DNA from: Antilocapra americana
Lineage: Eukaryota; Chordata; Mammalia; Artiodactyla; Antilocapridae
DNA length: 64,000 nt
Direction: 5' to 3'
Assembly: GCA_007570785.1 (NCBI GenBank)
Contig: ML660201.1
Coordinates: 37,527,656 to 37,591,655 of the forward strand
How positions within the stretch are numbered: position 1 is the first letter of the stretch; every line of letters starts with the position of its first letter. Below, one piece after another: positions 22,652-32,411 of this stretch. A model generated the notes under the pieces. That model ran no database searches, was not told where the DNA came from, and saw only the letters and a list, made by a program, of their open reading frames with translations. The position numbers were made by a program, and so were the translations under genes.

Positions 22652-22930
22652 GTGGTGGTTTAGTTGCTAAGTCACATCCGACTCACTTTCGTGACCCCAT
22701 GAACTGTAGCCTTCCAGGTTCCTCTGTCCCTGGGATTTCCCATGTAGCAATACTGGAGTGGATTGCCATTTGATGTGAGTTTGATCCCTGGGTTTAGAAG
22801 ATCCCCTGGAGGGGGAAATGGCAACTCACTCCAGTATCCTTGCTTGGGAAATCCCATGGACGGAGGAGCCTGGCGGGCTAAAGTCTATGGGGTCGCAGAG
22901 TCAGAGACGACTTAGTGACTGAACAACCAC
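22652..22930. mobile_element. Inverted pair of Bov SINE segments
   Basis: 22660-22770 is the reverse of a Bov SINE 3' part (tagttgctaagtcacatccg to ggagtggattgccattt). 22775-22930 is the plus-strand middle and 3' part (gtttgatccctgggtttaga to gacttagtgactgaacaa). The two arms of about 110 bp can pair around a ~45-bp centre. Both arms carry the same 3' sequence, so this is two insertions or an inverted duplication rather than simple 5' inversion of one element. Confidence 0.85.
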
Positions 22931-22969
22931 AGGGAAAGGGGAGTGGAGCAGGTGGGTGGGAGAGGGCGA

Positions 22970-23805
22970 GGAGGGAAGATGACTTCAGATGATCAGCGAA
23001 GGCTCTCCAGAGGGGTGACGCCATCTGAAGTCTCCATCCGTGAGAACACCTGGGGAGGAGCGCTCCTGACTGATGGAAGAACTACTTCGAGGCCTTGAAG
23101 TGTCCAAACGTTCAGTATGATTAAGGCACAGGGATAACTCTTGTAGCTCTTTTGGTAGTTATTGGGCAGAGCTGGTTCTGGAAGAGATCTGAGAGTGGTG
23201 AGCAGGAATGAGATCATAAGGGGCCTTTTGGATCAAGACAAGCTCTTGCAATTTTACTCTAAGTGCATTCAAGAGCCGATGGAGATTTTTTAACTTTTTA
23301 TTACAAAAATTTCAAACATACCTGAAAATGGAAAACTAGAATGACTCCCCATGTACCCATTACCCAGCTTCAATAATTAGCAACTCATGGCCAATTTTGT
23401 TTTATCTATACTTTCTCCTCAAACCCATCACATAATCTGGAGCTAGCAATCTGTCATTTTGTTCATGAATATTTGACTATATATCTCTGAAATATAGAAA
23501 CTCCTTTTAAAAAAATAGCCACAGTGCCATAATCACATCTATAACTTTTAAGTAATTATTTTGTATCATCAAATATCTAGTCTTATTTGAGACTTTAAGC
23601 AGAGGAGTTACAGTACCTAATTTCCAATTTAGAAAAGAGTTCCTACCTTGTTGTAGATATCAGAGCTTAGTGGGAGCTGGGAAATCAGCTGGGGGCTCTC
23701 TGCATTTGGCATCAGTGTGACCTGAGCAAGGGTGTGATGATGGAGACAAAGAGAAGTGGCCAGTTTTGGAACATGCTTGGAGGCAGAACCCACTTTCTCG
23801 TCTTT
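22970..23805 (-). repeat. L2 LINE fragment, split
   Basis: The reverse of the L2 3' region: 'ggcacagggataactcttgt', 'gatctgagagtggtgagcag', 'aggggccttttggatcaag', 'caattttactctaagtgcat'. It is interrupted at 23290 and resumes at 23597 (tttaagcagaggagttacag). The last 150 bp are weakly matched. Confidence 0.6.
23290..23588. repeat. Old L1M-like insertion in L2
   Basis: 'aactttttattacaaaaatt', 'caaacatacctgaaaatgg', 'catgtacccattacccagct' and 'aatatctagtcttattt' match an old interspersed 3'-UTR-type repeat. It splits the L2. Flanking gagatttt (23282-23289) and gagacttt (23589-23596) look like a target duplication with one difference. Confidence 0.6.
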
Positions 23806-24605
23806 CCTTTAATTTTTGCTTCAGTCACGGAGTGACGGGGAACAAAAACAATTGAATTGGAGAATACTTCAGAAGGAACAGTTGTGGAAGGGGAAATTAA
23901 AAAGTTGTGTTGGCCTTAATTTCACCTCTGATAATGGAAAATGATGTTTATATCAGCCTTAAAACAGAAAAAGAAAAGATGAATGATATCTTTAATCCTG
24001 CTCTAGGGTATATGTTAAGGGGAATATGATAATGGAGGAAATAGTTTGTGTTCTTAAAACAAAAATAAAAAACAAACAAACAAAAAACTTAGAGCTTTAC
24101 TTGAAATGTAGTCAGGTCCACTCAAGGAAAGCTTTCCACAGTAATTGCTTTGAAAAATAATAACAAGTCTGAGATGTCTGGCCATAGGGTAACACTTCCT
24201 TCCACTGGCTTATTTACTTTGTGAACCTGAAATCGAAACCAAAGATTTGAAAATTGAGAGTTTACTTATGGGGCAATATACAAGAATATAGGACATCAGA
24301 ACTGGCTTGGGGGAAAAAACAAACAAACAAACAAGCAAACTAGAAACCTTAATAACTATGGTCCCCACGATTTCTCTTATTAGTTCCTACTAAAAAAAGT
24401 GCTCTGCAGACACTGGTCTTTGAATAGGTTTGTCATCTATAATTAGCAAGTATAAATTAATGTATGATCATTGCTCATTATTATTTATTCCAGAAAAAGT
24501 TTCTCCCCACCTCCTCCTTTTTTTCTCCTTTTTCTTGGAAGCCTCACCTTGCTTTTGAGGCCTTCTGTTTAACTAAATCAGGCCCACCCCAGGATTGCTG
24601 AGCTC
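23806..24605. other. Unique DNA
   Basis: No gene seen. Two CAAA-type short repeats lie at ~24066-24086 and ~24316-24341. Confidence 0.5.
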
Positions 24606-24813
24606 CATCATTCAGTCACATCTGACTCTGTGGCCCAATGGACTGTAGCCCGCTGGGCTTCTGTGCCCATGGGATTTCCCAGGCAAGAATACTGGAGTGA
24701 GTTGTCATTTCTTACTCCAGGGGAATCTTTCCAACTTAGGGATCAAACCCATGTCTCTTACATGTCTTACATTGGCAGGCGATTTCTTTACACTAAAACC
24801 CCTTGGGAAGCCC
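24606..24813 (-). mobile_element. Bov-tA SINE
   Basis: A minus-strand copy from ccatcattcagtcacatctg (tail) to aaaaccccttgggaagccc (head). The head box region is decayed and contains a duplicated tcttaca stretch. Confidence 0.9.
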
Positions 24814-25822
24814 CATAATTTAAATTCAAATGATTCGAAATTTGAATTACATCTGAAAAGTCTTGTCACTTGTTGAGTGACAGCAGCTGGACACAAAGGG
24901 GTGCCATGCATGTAAGATATGAAAAAGGTCAGAATCCACCAGTGGTGCTGGAAGGCAAGATATTGATTACCCTTGAGGGAGTGGTCTCTGGAAGCTTCCA
25001 TTAAGTGAGCTCTGGGGTGTTGATATATTTATTCTGTTTGTGATTCTGAGTGTTGGTTATATGGAAGTGCTCAGATTATAAAAATTCACTGAAGTTATAT
25101 GTATACTGGCTATAATTATATAAAAGTTTAATAAAACTAGATGATAGGTATTAATATTATGGGTAAATAACCTTGTTGTATGTGAAGATGTGGGTGTATT
25201 TTTTATACACACAGTAGGGCAGTAAGTTAGAAAACTCTTTCCTCCCAAATTCCAAAGAGGACAATGGCTCAGAAGAAAGATGGGAGAGGGCCTTCATTAG
25301 CATATTTGACCTTACCTCCTAAGATTATTTCTGAGCAGAGTCTGTGGCTGTATCTACTGAAAATAGAATGATTGTCAACACAGTCTGAGAATTCTTATGG
25401 ACAAAAGGCATTATTCTCATAAGACTATTAACTCAGGGACCAGAGAAATTGAATTTCCCTATATGAACTGAACTTTTCTTTGCAAGACCAGTTAAGTTGT
25501 CTCTTTCAAAACACAAATGCAGTGAGCTTGCATGCTCATTACCTGTTTGTCTTAGGCTACCTGCATTTTCTTTTCTATGATAAGACAGAGTCTAGGAAAG
25601 CAATTTAATAAGAAAAAAAATTCTACATCTGCAGCAGAGTAATATAATCTGACATTATTTTTTAAGAGTATAAAATTTTACTGTCACTTTACAGTGATAA
25701 AGGTGAACAGTTTTATTTCTAGATATTTGTGTGGATTCCAATACCCATTTTAGTATATTAAATAAAATTTTGTATTTCCCCTTAATATTTGACTTTTGAT
25801 GATGTCGTTTTATATTTTAAGT
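24814..25822. other. Unique AT-rich DNA
   Basis: No gene or clear repeat. Confidence 0.5.
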
Positions 25823-25978
25823 CAGCACTGTCCAACAAGCCTTTCTGCCATGATGGATGTTTTCTATTATCTGTGCTGTCCAGTGTGGTAGCCACTAGTC
25901 ACATGTGGCTAATAAACACCTGAAATGTGCCTCATGAACTGAGAAGAAAAATGTTAGTATTATTTGATTTTATCAATA

Positions 25979-26672
25979 TCAGTTCAGTCGCTCAGTCGTG
26001 TCTGACTCTTTGAGACCCCATGAACTGCAGCATGCCAGGCCTCCCTGTCCATCACCAACTCCCAGAGTCCACCCAAATCCATGTCCATAGAGTTGGTGGT
26101 GCCATCCAGCCATCTCATCCTCTGTTGTCCCCTTCTCCTCCTGCCCCCAATCCTTCCCAGCATCAGGGTCTTTTCCAATGAGTCAACTCTTCACATGAGG
26201 TGGCCAAAGTATTGGAGTTTCAGCTTCAACATCAGTCCTTCCAATGAACACTCAGGACTGATCTCCTTTAGGATGGACTTGTTGGGTCTCCCTGTAGTCC
26301 AAGGGACTCTCAAGAGTCTTCTCCATCACCACAGTTCAAAAACATTAATTCTTGGGCACTCAGCTTTCTTTATAGTCCAACTCTTACATCCATACATGAC
26401 TACTGGAAAAATCATAGCCTTGACTAGACAAACCTTAGTTGGCAAAGTAATGTCTCTGCTTTTCAATACGCTATCCAGGTTGGCCATAACCTTCCTTTCA
26501 AGGAGTAGGCATCTTTTGATTTCATGGCTGCAGTCACCATCTGCAATGATTTTGGAGCCCCTCAAAATAAAGTCTGACACTTTTTCCACTGTTTCCCCAT
26601 CTATTTTCCATGAAGTGATGGGACCAGATGCCACGATCTTAGTTTTCTTAATGTTGAGCCTTAAGCCAGCTT
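25979..26672 (-). mobile_element. BovB LINE, 3' end
   Basis: The reverse of BovB from tcagttcagtcgctcagtcg to gccagctttttcactt. Minus-strand frames give [17 protein letters not shown] (25984-26178) and NIKKTKIVASGPITSW, MYGCKSWTIKKAE (26326-26754). The reading frame is broken between these, and the RT core is absent. Confidence 0.95.
26326..26672 (-). pseudogene. BovB reverse-transcriptase remnant
   Basis: This frame encodes part of the region after the RT fingers and palm of BovB (TKIVASGPITSWKIDGETVE and LPTKVCLVKAMIFPVVMYGC). The catalytic core upstream is lost by 5' truncation, and a frame break separates it from the C-terminal part. It is inert. Confidence 0.85.
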
Positions 26673-26999
26673 TTTCACTTAAGTTAAAATTTGATTCTTT
26701 AATTGATTTAAATTTAAATAGCCACATTTGGCTACTGACTAAAGTATTGGACAATGAGTTTTGAAATCTAAATAAAATACAGTGTTTTAAGTTCAGGTTA
26801 GCTTAATTCTTAAGTTCACGTGCTTAATTATTTATATAGAAATTCTCGTAAGTTCATCTACAGAGTTTTTTTTTTTTTTTCTCAGCCTCATTAGTCTGGT
26901 CTTCTGGTGGATAAGTCCACTTGTAAAGACAGCAAGAGGTCTTAAGGTTCTTAATCATATAGCAAAAAACCCTACTTTTGGACTCTTAATAACTCACAT

Positions 27000-27122
27000 A
27001 TTTCTTCATTTCCTTAATCTCCTGGGCACTGTCCTTTCTCCACCATCACAGGCTCTGGCCCTCTTGAGAGTTGTATCCCCAAGATCCTAGGACATAGTAA
27101 GAAGTCAGTAAGCAATAAAGGT
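27000..27122 (+). repeat. Possible L2 3' end
   Basis: A weak match to the L2 end: 'ctgggcactgtcctttctcc', 'gatcctaggacatagtaaga', 'agtcagtaagcaataaagg'. Confidence 0.35.
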
Positions 27123-27399
27123 CTGCACATAGTGGGAACTTGAAAATGAACAGTTTGTACTATTATTGTTGTTGTTGCCACTGTAAAGTGATATTGTCTT
27201 CTCTTTGTGGTTTAAGTCAAGAGTTACAGAGAATGAATTTATAATATTAAAAAAATGATTAAAAACAACAACAAAACCTGGCAGCTCTCTCTTGTAACCA
27301 TCTCCACCATTGTCATAGTTCTTAAACCTCAATAAATGATCTGTAAAACATTTTCCATTTTGTTTTAAAAAAAAATGATCATGAAGAGGAGGCAAAGGG

Positions 27400-27575
27400 A
27401 CTTCCCTGGTAGTTGAATGGCTAAGATTTTGTACTTTCAGTGTAGGGGGCCCAGGTTCAATCCCTGATCAGGGAACTAGATGCCAAATGTCTTGAATAAA
27501 TTTCATGCATGCTGCAACTAAGATTTAGCTGCAACTAAGGTAGCCAAATAAGTAATAAATATTTTTTAAAAAGAA
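27400..27575 (+). mobile_element. CHR-type SINE, shortened
   Basis: It starts ggacttccctggtagttgaa with the CHR head, then 'ggttcaatccctgatcaggg' and 'catgctgcaactaag' (duplicated in part), ending in an A-rich tail. Flanks gaggcaaag and gaagcaaaa may be the target duplication. The middle of the full-length element is missing. Confidence 0.75.
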
Positions 27576-27649
27576 GCAAAAATAGAGAAGACTAACTAAA
27601 GAATGCCAAAGCAGCAGAAAAGCAGTGTCAGTTCAGCATTCCCTAGACT

Positions 27650-27762
27650 CTTGAAGTTGGAAGTCATGTGGGGAGTCAACTTCCTTCATTCTCAAGATGA
27701 GATAAATTAAGCCCAGAGACCATAAGTGACTGGCCCCAACTCAGAGAACTAATTACTATATA
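27650..27762 (-). repeat. MIR fragment
   Basis: 'ctcaagatgagataaattaa', 'gcccagagaccataagtgac' and 'tggccccaactcagagaa' follow the reverse MIR order. Confidence 0.45.
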
Positions 27763-27764
27763 AT

Positions 27765-28887
27765 CCTTGTTTTATTCAAGAGCTTTGCAAGAATATTTTT
27801 GAATAAGTACCCATAGTTAACTCAATTGGGGATAAATACTGTAAATATGAAAGCAGGGCCCTGACATTGGTTCACTTAGGTCACATTCTTCCTTCTTCCA
27901 GGGAATCACTGAACAGAGGCAGGTTGAAAAACACGTGCCACAAGATTCGCAGACAGCCCTCACATTTCAAGGGAAAATACAAATAATTAAAATGTAAGAC
28001 TCTTGAATTAAACTATCTACCTGGCAAGAGTCAGAACACTCTCATTTCCTCACTTACTCAGACTTGGGTAATGAAAATATTTTCAGGGGTGGGAGAGTGG
28101 TCCTGTGGGAACCCCTGTCTCACTTACAGGCAAGGTTAAGGTATTTGAGTTTTGAAATGTATGCTCCCCCCAAAAAAATCCAATAACATATGAAACAGCC
28201 AAATAAGTTCATTTTATTTAGACTCTGAGTAAATGTCATTTTCTGGTGCCTGTGTAGTTTTGTGAAACTGGTGGGCAGTGTGTGGGAATCCCACCACATC
28301 CCGGATGGTCACAGCTCACTGCTCCGCCCCCTCTCTTTATTACGTGTTGTATTATATGGTTTAGTCAGAGACGAAAGCTTATTTTGGCTTTATTCCTTCC
28401 CATGAATGGGAAGGATTTTGATTTGCTGTGTACCTCTGAGCTCTTGGACATTTTCTCATCCTCCTAACTGCTACTTTATTGAGATCAACTGCTTCCTTTT
28501 GTGAATGCATAGAGAGGACTTTTGATTTTTCTTCAAATTAGATCTGATTCAATTACCACATTAGATAGATAGATGTCCTGGCTGAAGAAGAGAAAGGCTT
28601 ACATTCACATGGAGGGCCAGGACAGTATTAGACTGGAGCTGAGACCTGAGTATCTGCAGAAGAAGCCAGCACTTGTCAGGGAAAAAGGACTGCAGCGTGA
28701 TTACCGCTGCTCATTCTGATCCTTAGAGGCATACACATTCTTCCCTGAGTCCCCTTCCTGGCTGCTCCTCCTTCTGCTATTTCTAGGCTCTGGTCACAAC
28801 TTTTGTTTCCCTTCCTTGCTTCCTTCCAGCCTGGACTCTGTTTCTCTTGTTTTCAGTCTTTTTACCTGTAGCTACAGAGCATAACCC
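27765..28887. other. Unique DNA
   Basis: No supported gene or named repeat. Confidence 0.5.
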
Positions 28888-29016
28888 CCTGGAGAAGGAA
28901 ATGGCAACTCACTCTAGTATTCTTGCCTGGGAAATCCCATGGATAGAGGAGCCTGGCGGATTACCATCCACTGGGTCTCAAAAGAGTTGAACATGACTGA
29001 ATGCACACACACACAC
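28888..29016 (+). mobile_element. Bov-tA SINE, 3' half
   Basis: It starts ccctggagaaggaaatggca, without the tRNA-like head, and ends in atgcacacacacacac. Confidence 0.85.
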
Positions 29017-29204
29017 TTTATGAAGCATTTTTGAAAAGGAAAAATTGTACGTTTTTAGAATGTTTTTATGAGTAAATGTAATGTTCTAAAAATAAGAGCT
29101 AAAAAAACAAAAGCTACTAAGCTTACCATGTTGTTTTGACAGCCATGCAAACATCAGGATAAAAGGTGACAAAGCACAGGTACAGAACTGGACTTTGATT
29201 TTTA

Positions 29205-29314
29205 AAAATTATTTATTGACCATGCTGAATGGCATTGTGAGATCCTAGTTCCCTGACCAGTTGGAACCCACACCCCCTTGGAAACATGGAGTCTTAACCA
29301 CTGGACCATCAGGA
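29205..29314 (-). mobile_element. CHR-type SINE fragment
   Basis: The reverse of a CHR head: 'gatcctagttccctgaccag', 'gtcttaaccactggaccatc'. Confidence 0.7.
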
Positions 29315-29799
29315 TATTTGAGAGTGAGGAGAGATCTGGGGGCACACAGTTCAGTTGTGGAGAAGTCTGCCTTCCTCCAAGGGCTGCTGAGGTAGCAAGA
29401 AACCAGAGGTCTTTCCTAGGTACAGAGATCCAGAGGTTCAGTCATTTCTCAGAGAATTCCCAGTGGTGCTAAGAAAGTGATTTGCACCTGTATCTAGGTT
29501 GGAGACTTAGCAGGGGGCTTAGGAAGAAGCCCTTGGCAGCCAGTAATTATGAAAATAAAAGTCTAATAGTATAAAAGACAGTGATTAGATTAGCGACACT
29601 TAAAATCATTGAATAGTGAAAAGAGGGCTGAGTTTATAGAGTCGTAACAAGCTTGTTGCTTAGAAGTCGTGAAGGGAAGTCAGCTGTGTATGTGTATGTA
29701 GCTTTTACATTAGTAAATGAAAACTCTCCTATTAGTAACTCAGGCAAGAAGTGTCTCTATTATGAAACAAAGCACGGATTGACTATGCACTGCATAGAT
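29315..29799. other. Unique DNA
   Basis: No gene or repeat recognised. Confidence 0.5.
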
Positions 29800-30318
29800 G
29801 CTGTATAATACAGAGCTTAGAGGACAGATCCCAGTGCCTGACACACCTGAATCTGAACCCTGCTTCTTCTGTCTCCTAGCTGTGTGACTGTCTTAGCTTG
29901 GGCTGCTATAATAAAACACTATGGGTGGGGTGACTTAAGCGACAGACACTTATTTCTCACAATTCTGGAGGCCATATTGAGACATGGCAGAGAGTGAGCA
30001 CTCTGCTCTTTTCTTCTTGTGATGAGAACACAGATCCCATCGTGAGGGCACCGTGACCCAATCTGATTATGGTCTCTTGGCCCCATTTCTAAATACCATC
30101 CTGTTGGAGGTTAAGGCTTCAACAGGGTTTGGAGGGGTTTGGGAGGGGGTGTAGGCATTCTATCCATAGCAATGACCTTGAGTAAATACTTAAGCTCTTC
30201 ATACCTAATCCTCCCCAGCAAAACAGGTAAGTACCTCCTCAAAGGGGGCGTTTCAATAAAGTGCTTTCCCAGGGCCTGCCACAGAGCTAGTGCTTAGTAA
30301 ACATGAGCTCTCCCCAAG
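29800..30318 (+). repeat. MIR SINE, split by an LTR
   Basis: The left part (29800-29888) holds 'tgaatctgaaccctgcttct' and 'cctagctgtgtgac'. The right part (from 30177) continues exactly where MIR should, with 'cttgagtaaatacttaagct' and 'ctagtgcttagtaaacatga'. Removing the LTR and one copy of the 5-bp duplication restores MIR order. Confidence 0.8.
29889..30171 (-). mobile_element. MaLR-type solo LTR
   Basis: It starts tgtcttagcttgggctgcta and ends atccatagca, with LTR-like TG...CA ends. It contains 'acttatttctcacaattctg' and 'aaataccatcctgttggagg', typical of a mammalian MaLR LTR in reverse. The 5-bp flanks GTGAC (29884-29888) and ATGAC (30172-30176) fit the LTR target duplication size. The subfamily (MST or MLT type) is not certain. 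Confidence 0.7.
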
Positions 30319-30509
30319 GAACTCTGCTGTGTTGTGGCAGCCTAAAGGGAACTCGATCCCCAGGAAGAGGGTCTCGCTTCTTTTGCAATGGACTGTTTCC
30401 GCAAGAATGGGAAAAGATCCTTTTGGATGAAAAAGTAGCTATGTGAATGTGAATATGTGTGTTTTAATAGCCAAAGGTTAATTGTAATGTAATTTTGGGG
30501 AAAAAAATG

Positions 30510-30548
<39 letters not shown>

Positions 30549-31102
30549 GTATATTGATAGTTCCCAGAAAACCTATTATTTTACAAGTATTATTGATTAG
30601 CAGTGAGACCTGAGTAAAAATATGTGTGGCAAAAAACGAGTAAATAATCGGTACATATGGTACTGAGAAATGGCACAAACTCTACATGAGAGAAGGTGGA
30701 TGACTAAAGTTTGGGTAACCATGCAAGGGAGTGTGGAGCAATCAGTTTTCTTCCCTAGAGCTAGTGTTTTTCCTATCCTAGTAAGACAGACTAGGGTTGT
30801 TTGCACAGAAAGAAGGTATTATTTCTTGTGTTAGATGCAAATTCAGCTAGTGGAGTCTCATATAATCTCAGCTCTCACTCCCTTGATTATCCTTTGAGTG
30901 TGACTGCTAAGCTAGCAGGTTCGTTTTTTCTTTGCCGATTCTGTGTTTTGAGGATTTACTGCCTGTTAGATTCTACTCTGGTTGCTGGGAAGACATAAAA
31001 GGCAAGATAGACCAGGCCTCTGTCCTGATGGGGTGTTAATTTCTGTGTGTACAAGTGTCTGCATAGAGATAATCAGTGAGGAAACTCATAGAAAAGAAAG
31101 TA
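30319..31102. other. Unique DNA with CA repeat
   Basis: No gene or named interspersed repeat. The CA run is listed separately. Confidence 0.5.
30512..30552. repeat. (CA)n microsatellite
   Basis: About 14 CA units followed by atatatatgtata. Confidence 0.95.
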
Positions 31103-31150
31103 TTGGGTTGGCCAAAAATTTCATTTGGGTTTTTCTGTACCATCTTATGG

Positions 31151-31348
31151 GCTTCCCTGGTGGCTCAGACAGTAAAGAATCTGCCTGCACTGTGGGAGAA
31201 CTAGGTTAGATCCCTGGGTCAGAAAGATCCCCTGCAGAAGGAAATGGCAACCCACTCTAGTATTCTTGCCTGAAGAATTCCGTGGAAAGAGGAGCCTGGA
31301 GGGCTAAAGTCCATGGGGTTGCAAACAATTAGACACAACCAAGTGACT
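31151..31348 (+). mobile_element. Bov-tA SINE in the MITE
   Basis: A full copy from gcttccctggtggctcagac to acacaaccaagtgact. Its tail runs directly into BovB sequence, sharing TGACTTT (31344-31350). Confidence 0.93.
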
Positions 31349-31732
31349 TTATTTTCTTAGGCTTCAAAATCACTGAAGATGGTGACTATAGCCATGAAAT
31401 TAAAAGATGCTTGCTCCTTGAAAGAAAAGTTATGACAAACCTAGACAGTGTATTAAAAAGCAGAGACATTATTTTGCCACAAAGGTCCATATAGTCAAAG
31501 CTACGTTTTTTTTTCCAGTAGTCATATATAGATGTGAGAGTTGGACCATGAAGTAGGCTGAACAGAAGGGAATGACAGAGGACGAGATGGTTGGATGGCA
31601 TCACTGACTCAATGGACAAGAGTTTGAGCAAGCTCCAGAAGATGGTGAAGGACAGGGAAACTTGGCATGCTGCAGTCCGTAGGGTTGCAAAGAGTTGAAT
31701 GTGACTGAACAACTGAACAGCAAAGTAACTAA
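31344..31732 (+). mobile_element. BovB fragment with internal deletion
   Basis: BovB sequence from tgactttattttcttaggct to ctgaacaactgaacagc. About 200 bp are missing between 'gtaggctgaac' (~31563) and 'agaagggaatgacagagg', with AGAAG microhomology in related copies. Either it is fused to the SINE or it inserted in the SINE tail: caagtgact before and caaagtaact after could be its own duplication. Confidence 0.88.
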
Positions 31733-31824
31733 CACACATAATTCATACCATCTTATGGAAAAACTGAACAAAATTCTCTGGCTAACCATATTAATTTTGC
31801 ATTCAAAGTGCAGTGAAAAATCTT

Positions 31825-32285
31825 AACCAGGACATTTGAGCCAATATCTGAAGGAGGGGAAGGGACTGCCCATTAAAAGCAAACAAACAACCACGCCCCC
31901 CCCAAAAAAAAAAAAAAAAACTATTGAAAGACTATTCCAGGCTGAAGGAACATCAAATATCAAGAGGTGGGAATGGCAGGGACTGGCCATGTTTAGTGAT
32001 GAGAATGATGCAAAAAGAAGTTGTGAAAGTAAGTGGCTAGATCATTGAGGAGCCTTGTAGGCACTGAGCAGAAGTTTGCATTTTATTCTACGTTCGTATC
32101 AAAGCCCCTGGAGAATTTTAAGCTGAGGAGTGATTTGGTATGGTCTGATGTTTTCACAGATGACTCAGGCTGTTGAATGGCATATAGATTTAGAGAAGAC
32201 TGATGAAATCAAGTATGTCCGTTAAGTCACCCTCCTAGTAACTCAGGCTGGTAGTAAGGTGGGAGGTAGTAGTGGCAATGTTCTG
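31825..32285 (-). repeat. L2 LINE fragment
   Basis: The reverse of the L2 3' region: 'ggacatttgagccaatatct', 'agactattccaggctgaagg', 'gagccttgtaggcactgagc', 'gcattttattctacgttcgt', 'aagctgaggagtgatttggt'. A C8A17 tract (~31897-31920) interrupts it. Confidence 0.65.
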
Positions 32286-32411
32286 GTTTTCCCTTTATAT
32301 TGAGGGACTGTGCTCCCACACTCATTTTCTCCCACCCAGAATCTTGACTATCTACTCCTAAGAGTTTCTCTGTTTGTCCAAGACGTAGAGAACAAATATG
32401 GATAACAATGG

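Larger units (their letters stand above)
25823..26758. repeat. MER33-like hAT-Charlie element, split by BovB
   Basis: The left end cagcactgtccaac and the right end ctaaagtattggacaatgag form weak terminal inverted repeats. Internal 'ggtagccactagtcacatgt' and 'aatttaaatagccacatttg' fit non-autonomous hAT-Charlie elements of the MER33 type. A minus-strand BovB interrupts it. The subfamily name is from memory. Confidence 0.6.
31103..31789. mobile_element. Mariner-type palindromic MITE, split
   Basis: The left half (31103-31150) reads ttgggttggccaaaaatttc ... gggtttttctgtaccatctt. The right half (31746-31789) reads taccatcttatggaaaaact ... ctggctaacca. Together they form an ~80-bp palindrome of the mariner-derived type common in ruminants, flanked by TA. 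The 13-mer taccatcttatgg is present at both 31138-31150 and 31746-31758, as the target duplication of the material now in its centre. Confidence 0.85.

Noticed and set aside
26081..26764. Plus-strand open frame of 227 codons
   Set aside because: It is antisense to BovB. The real coding trace is on the minus strand, where BovB motifs are read.
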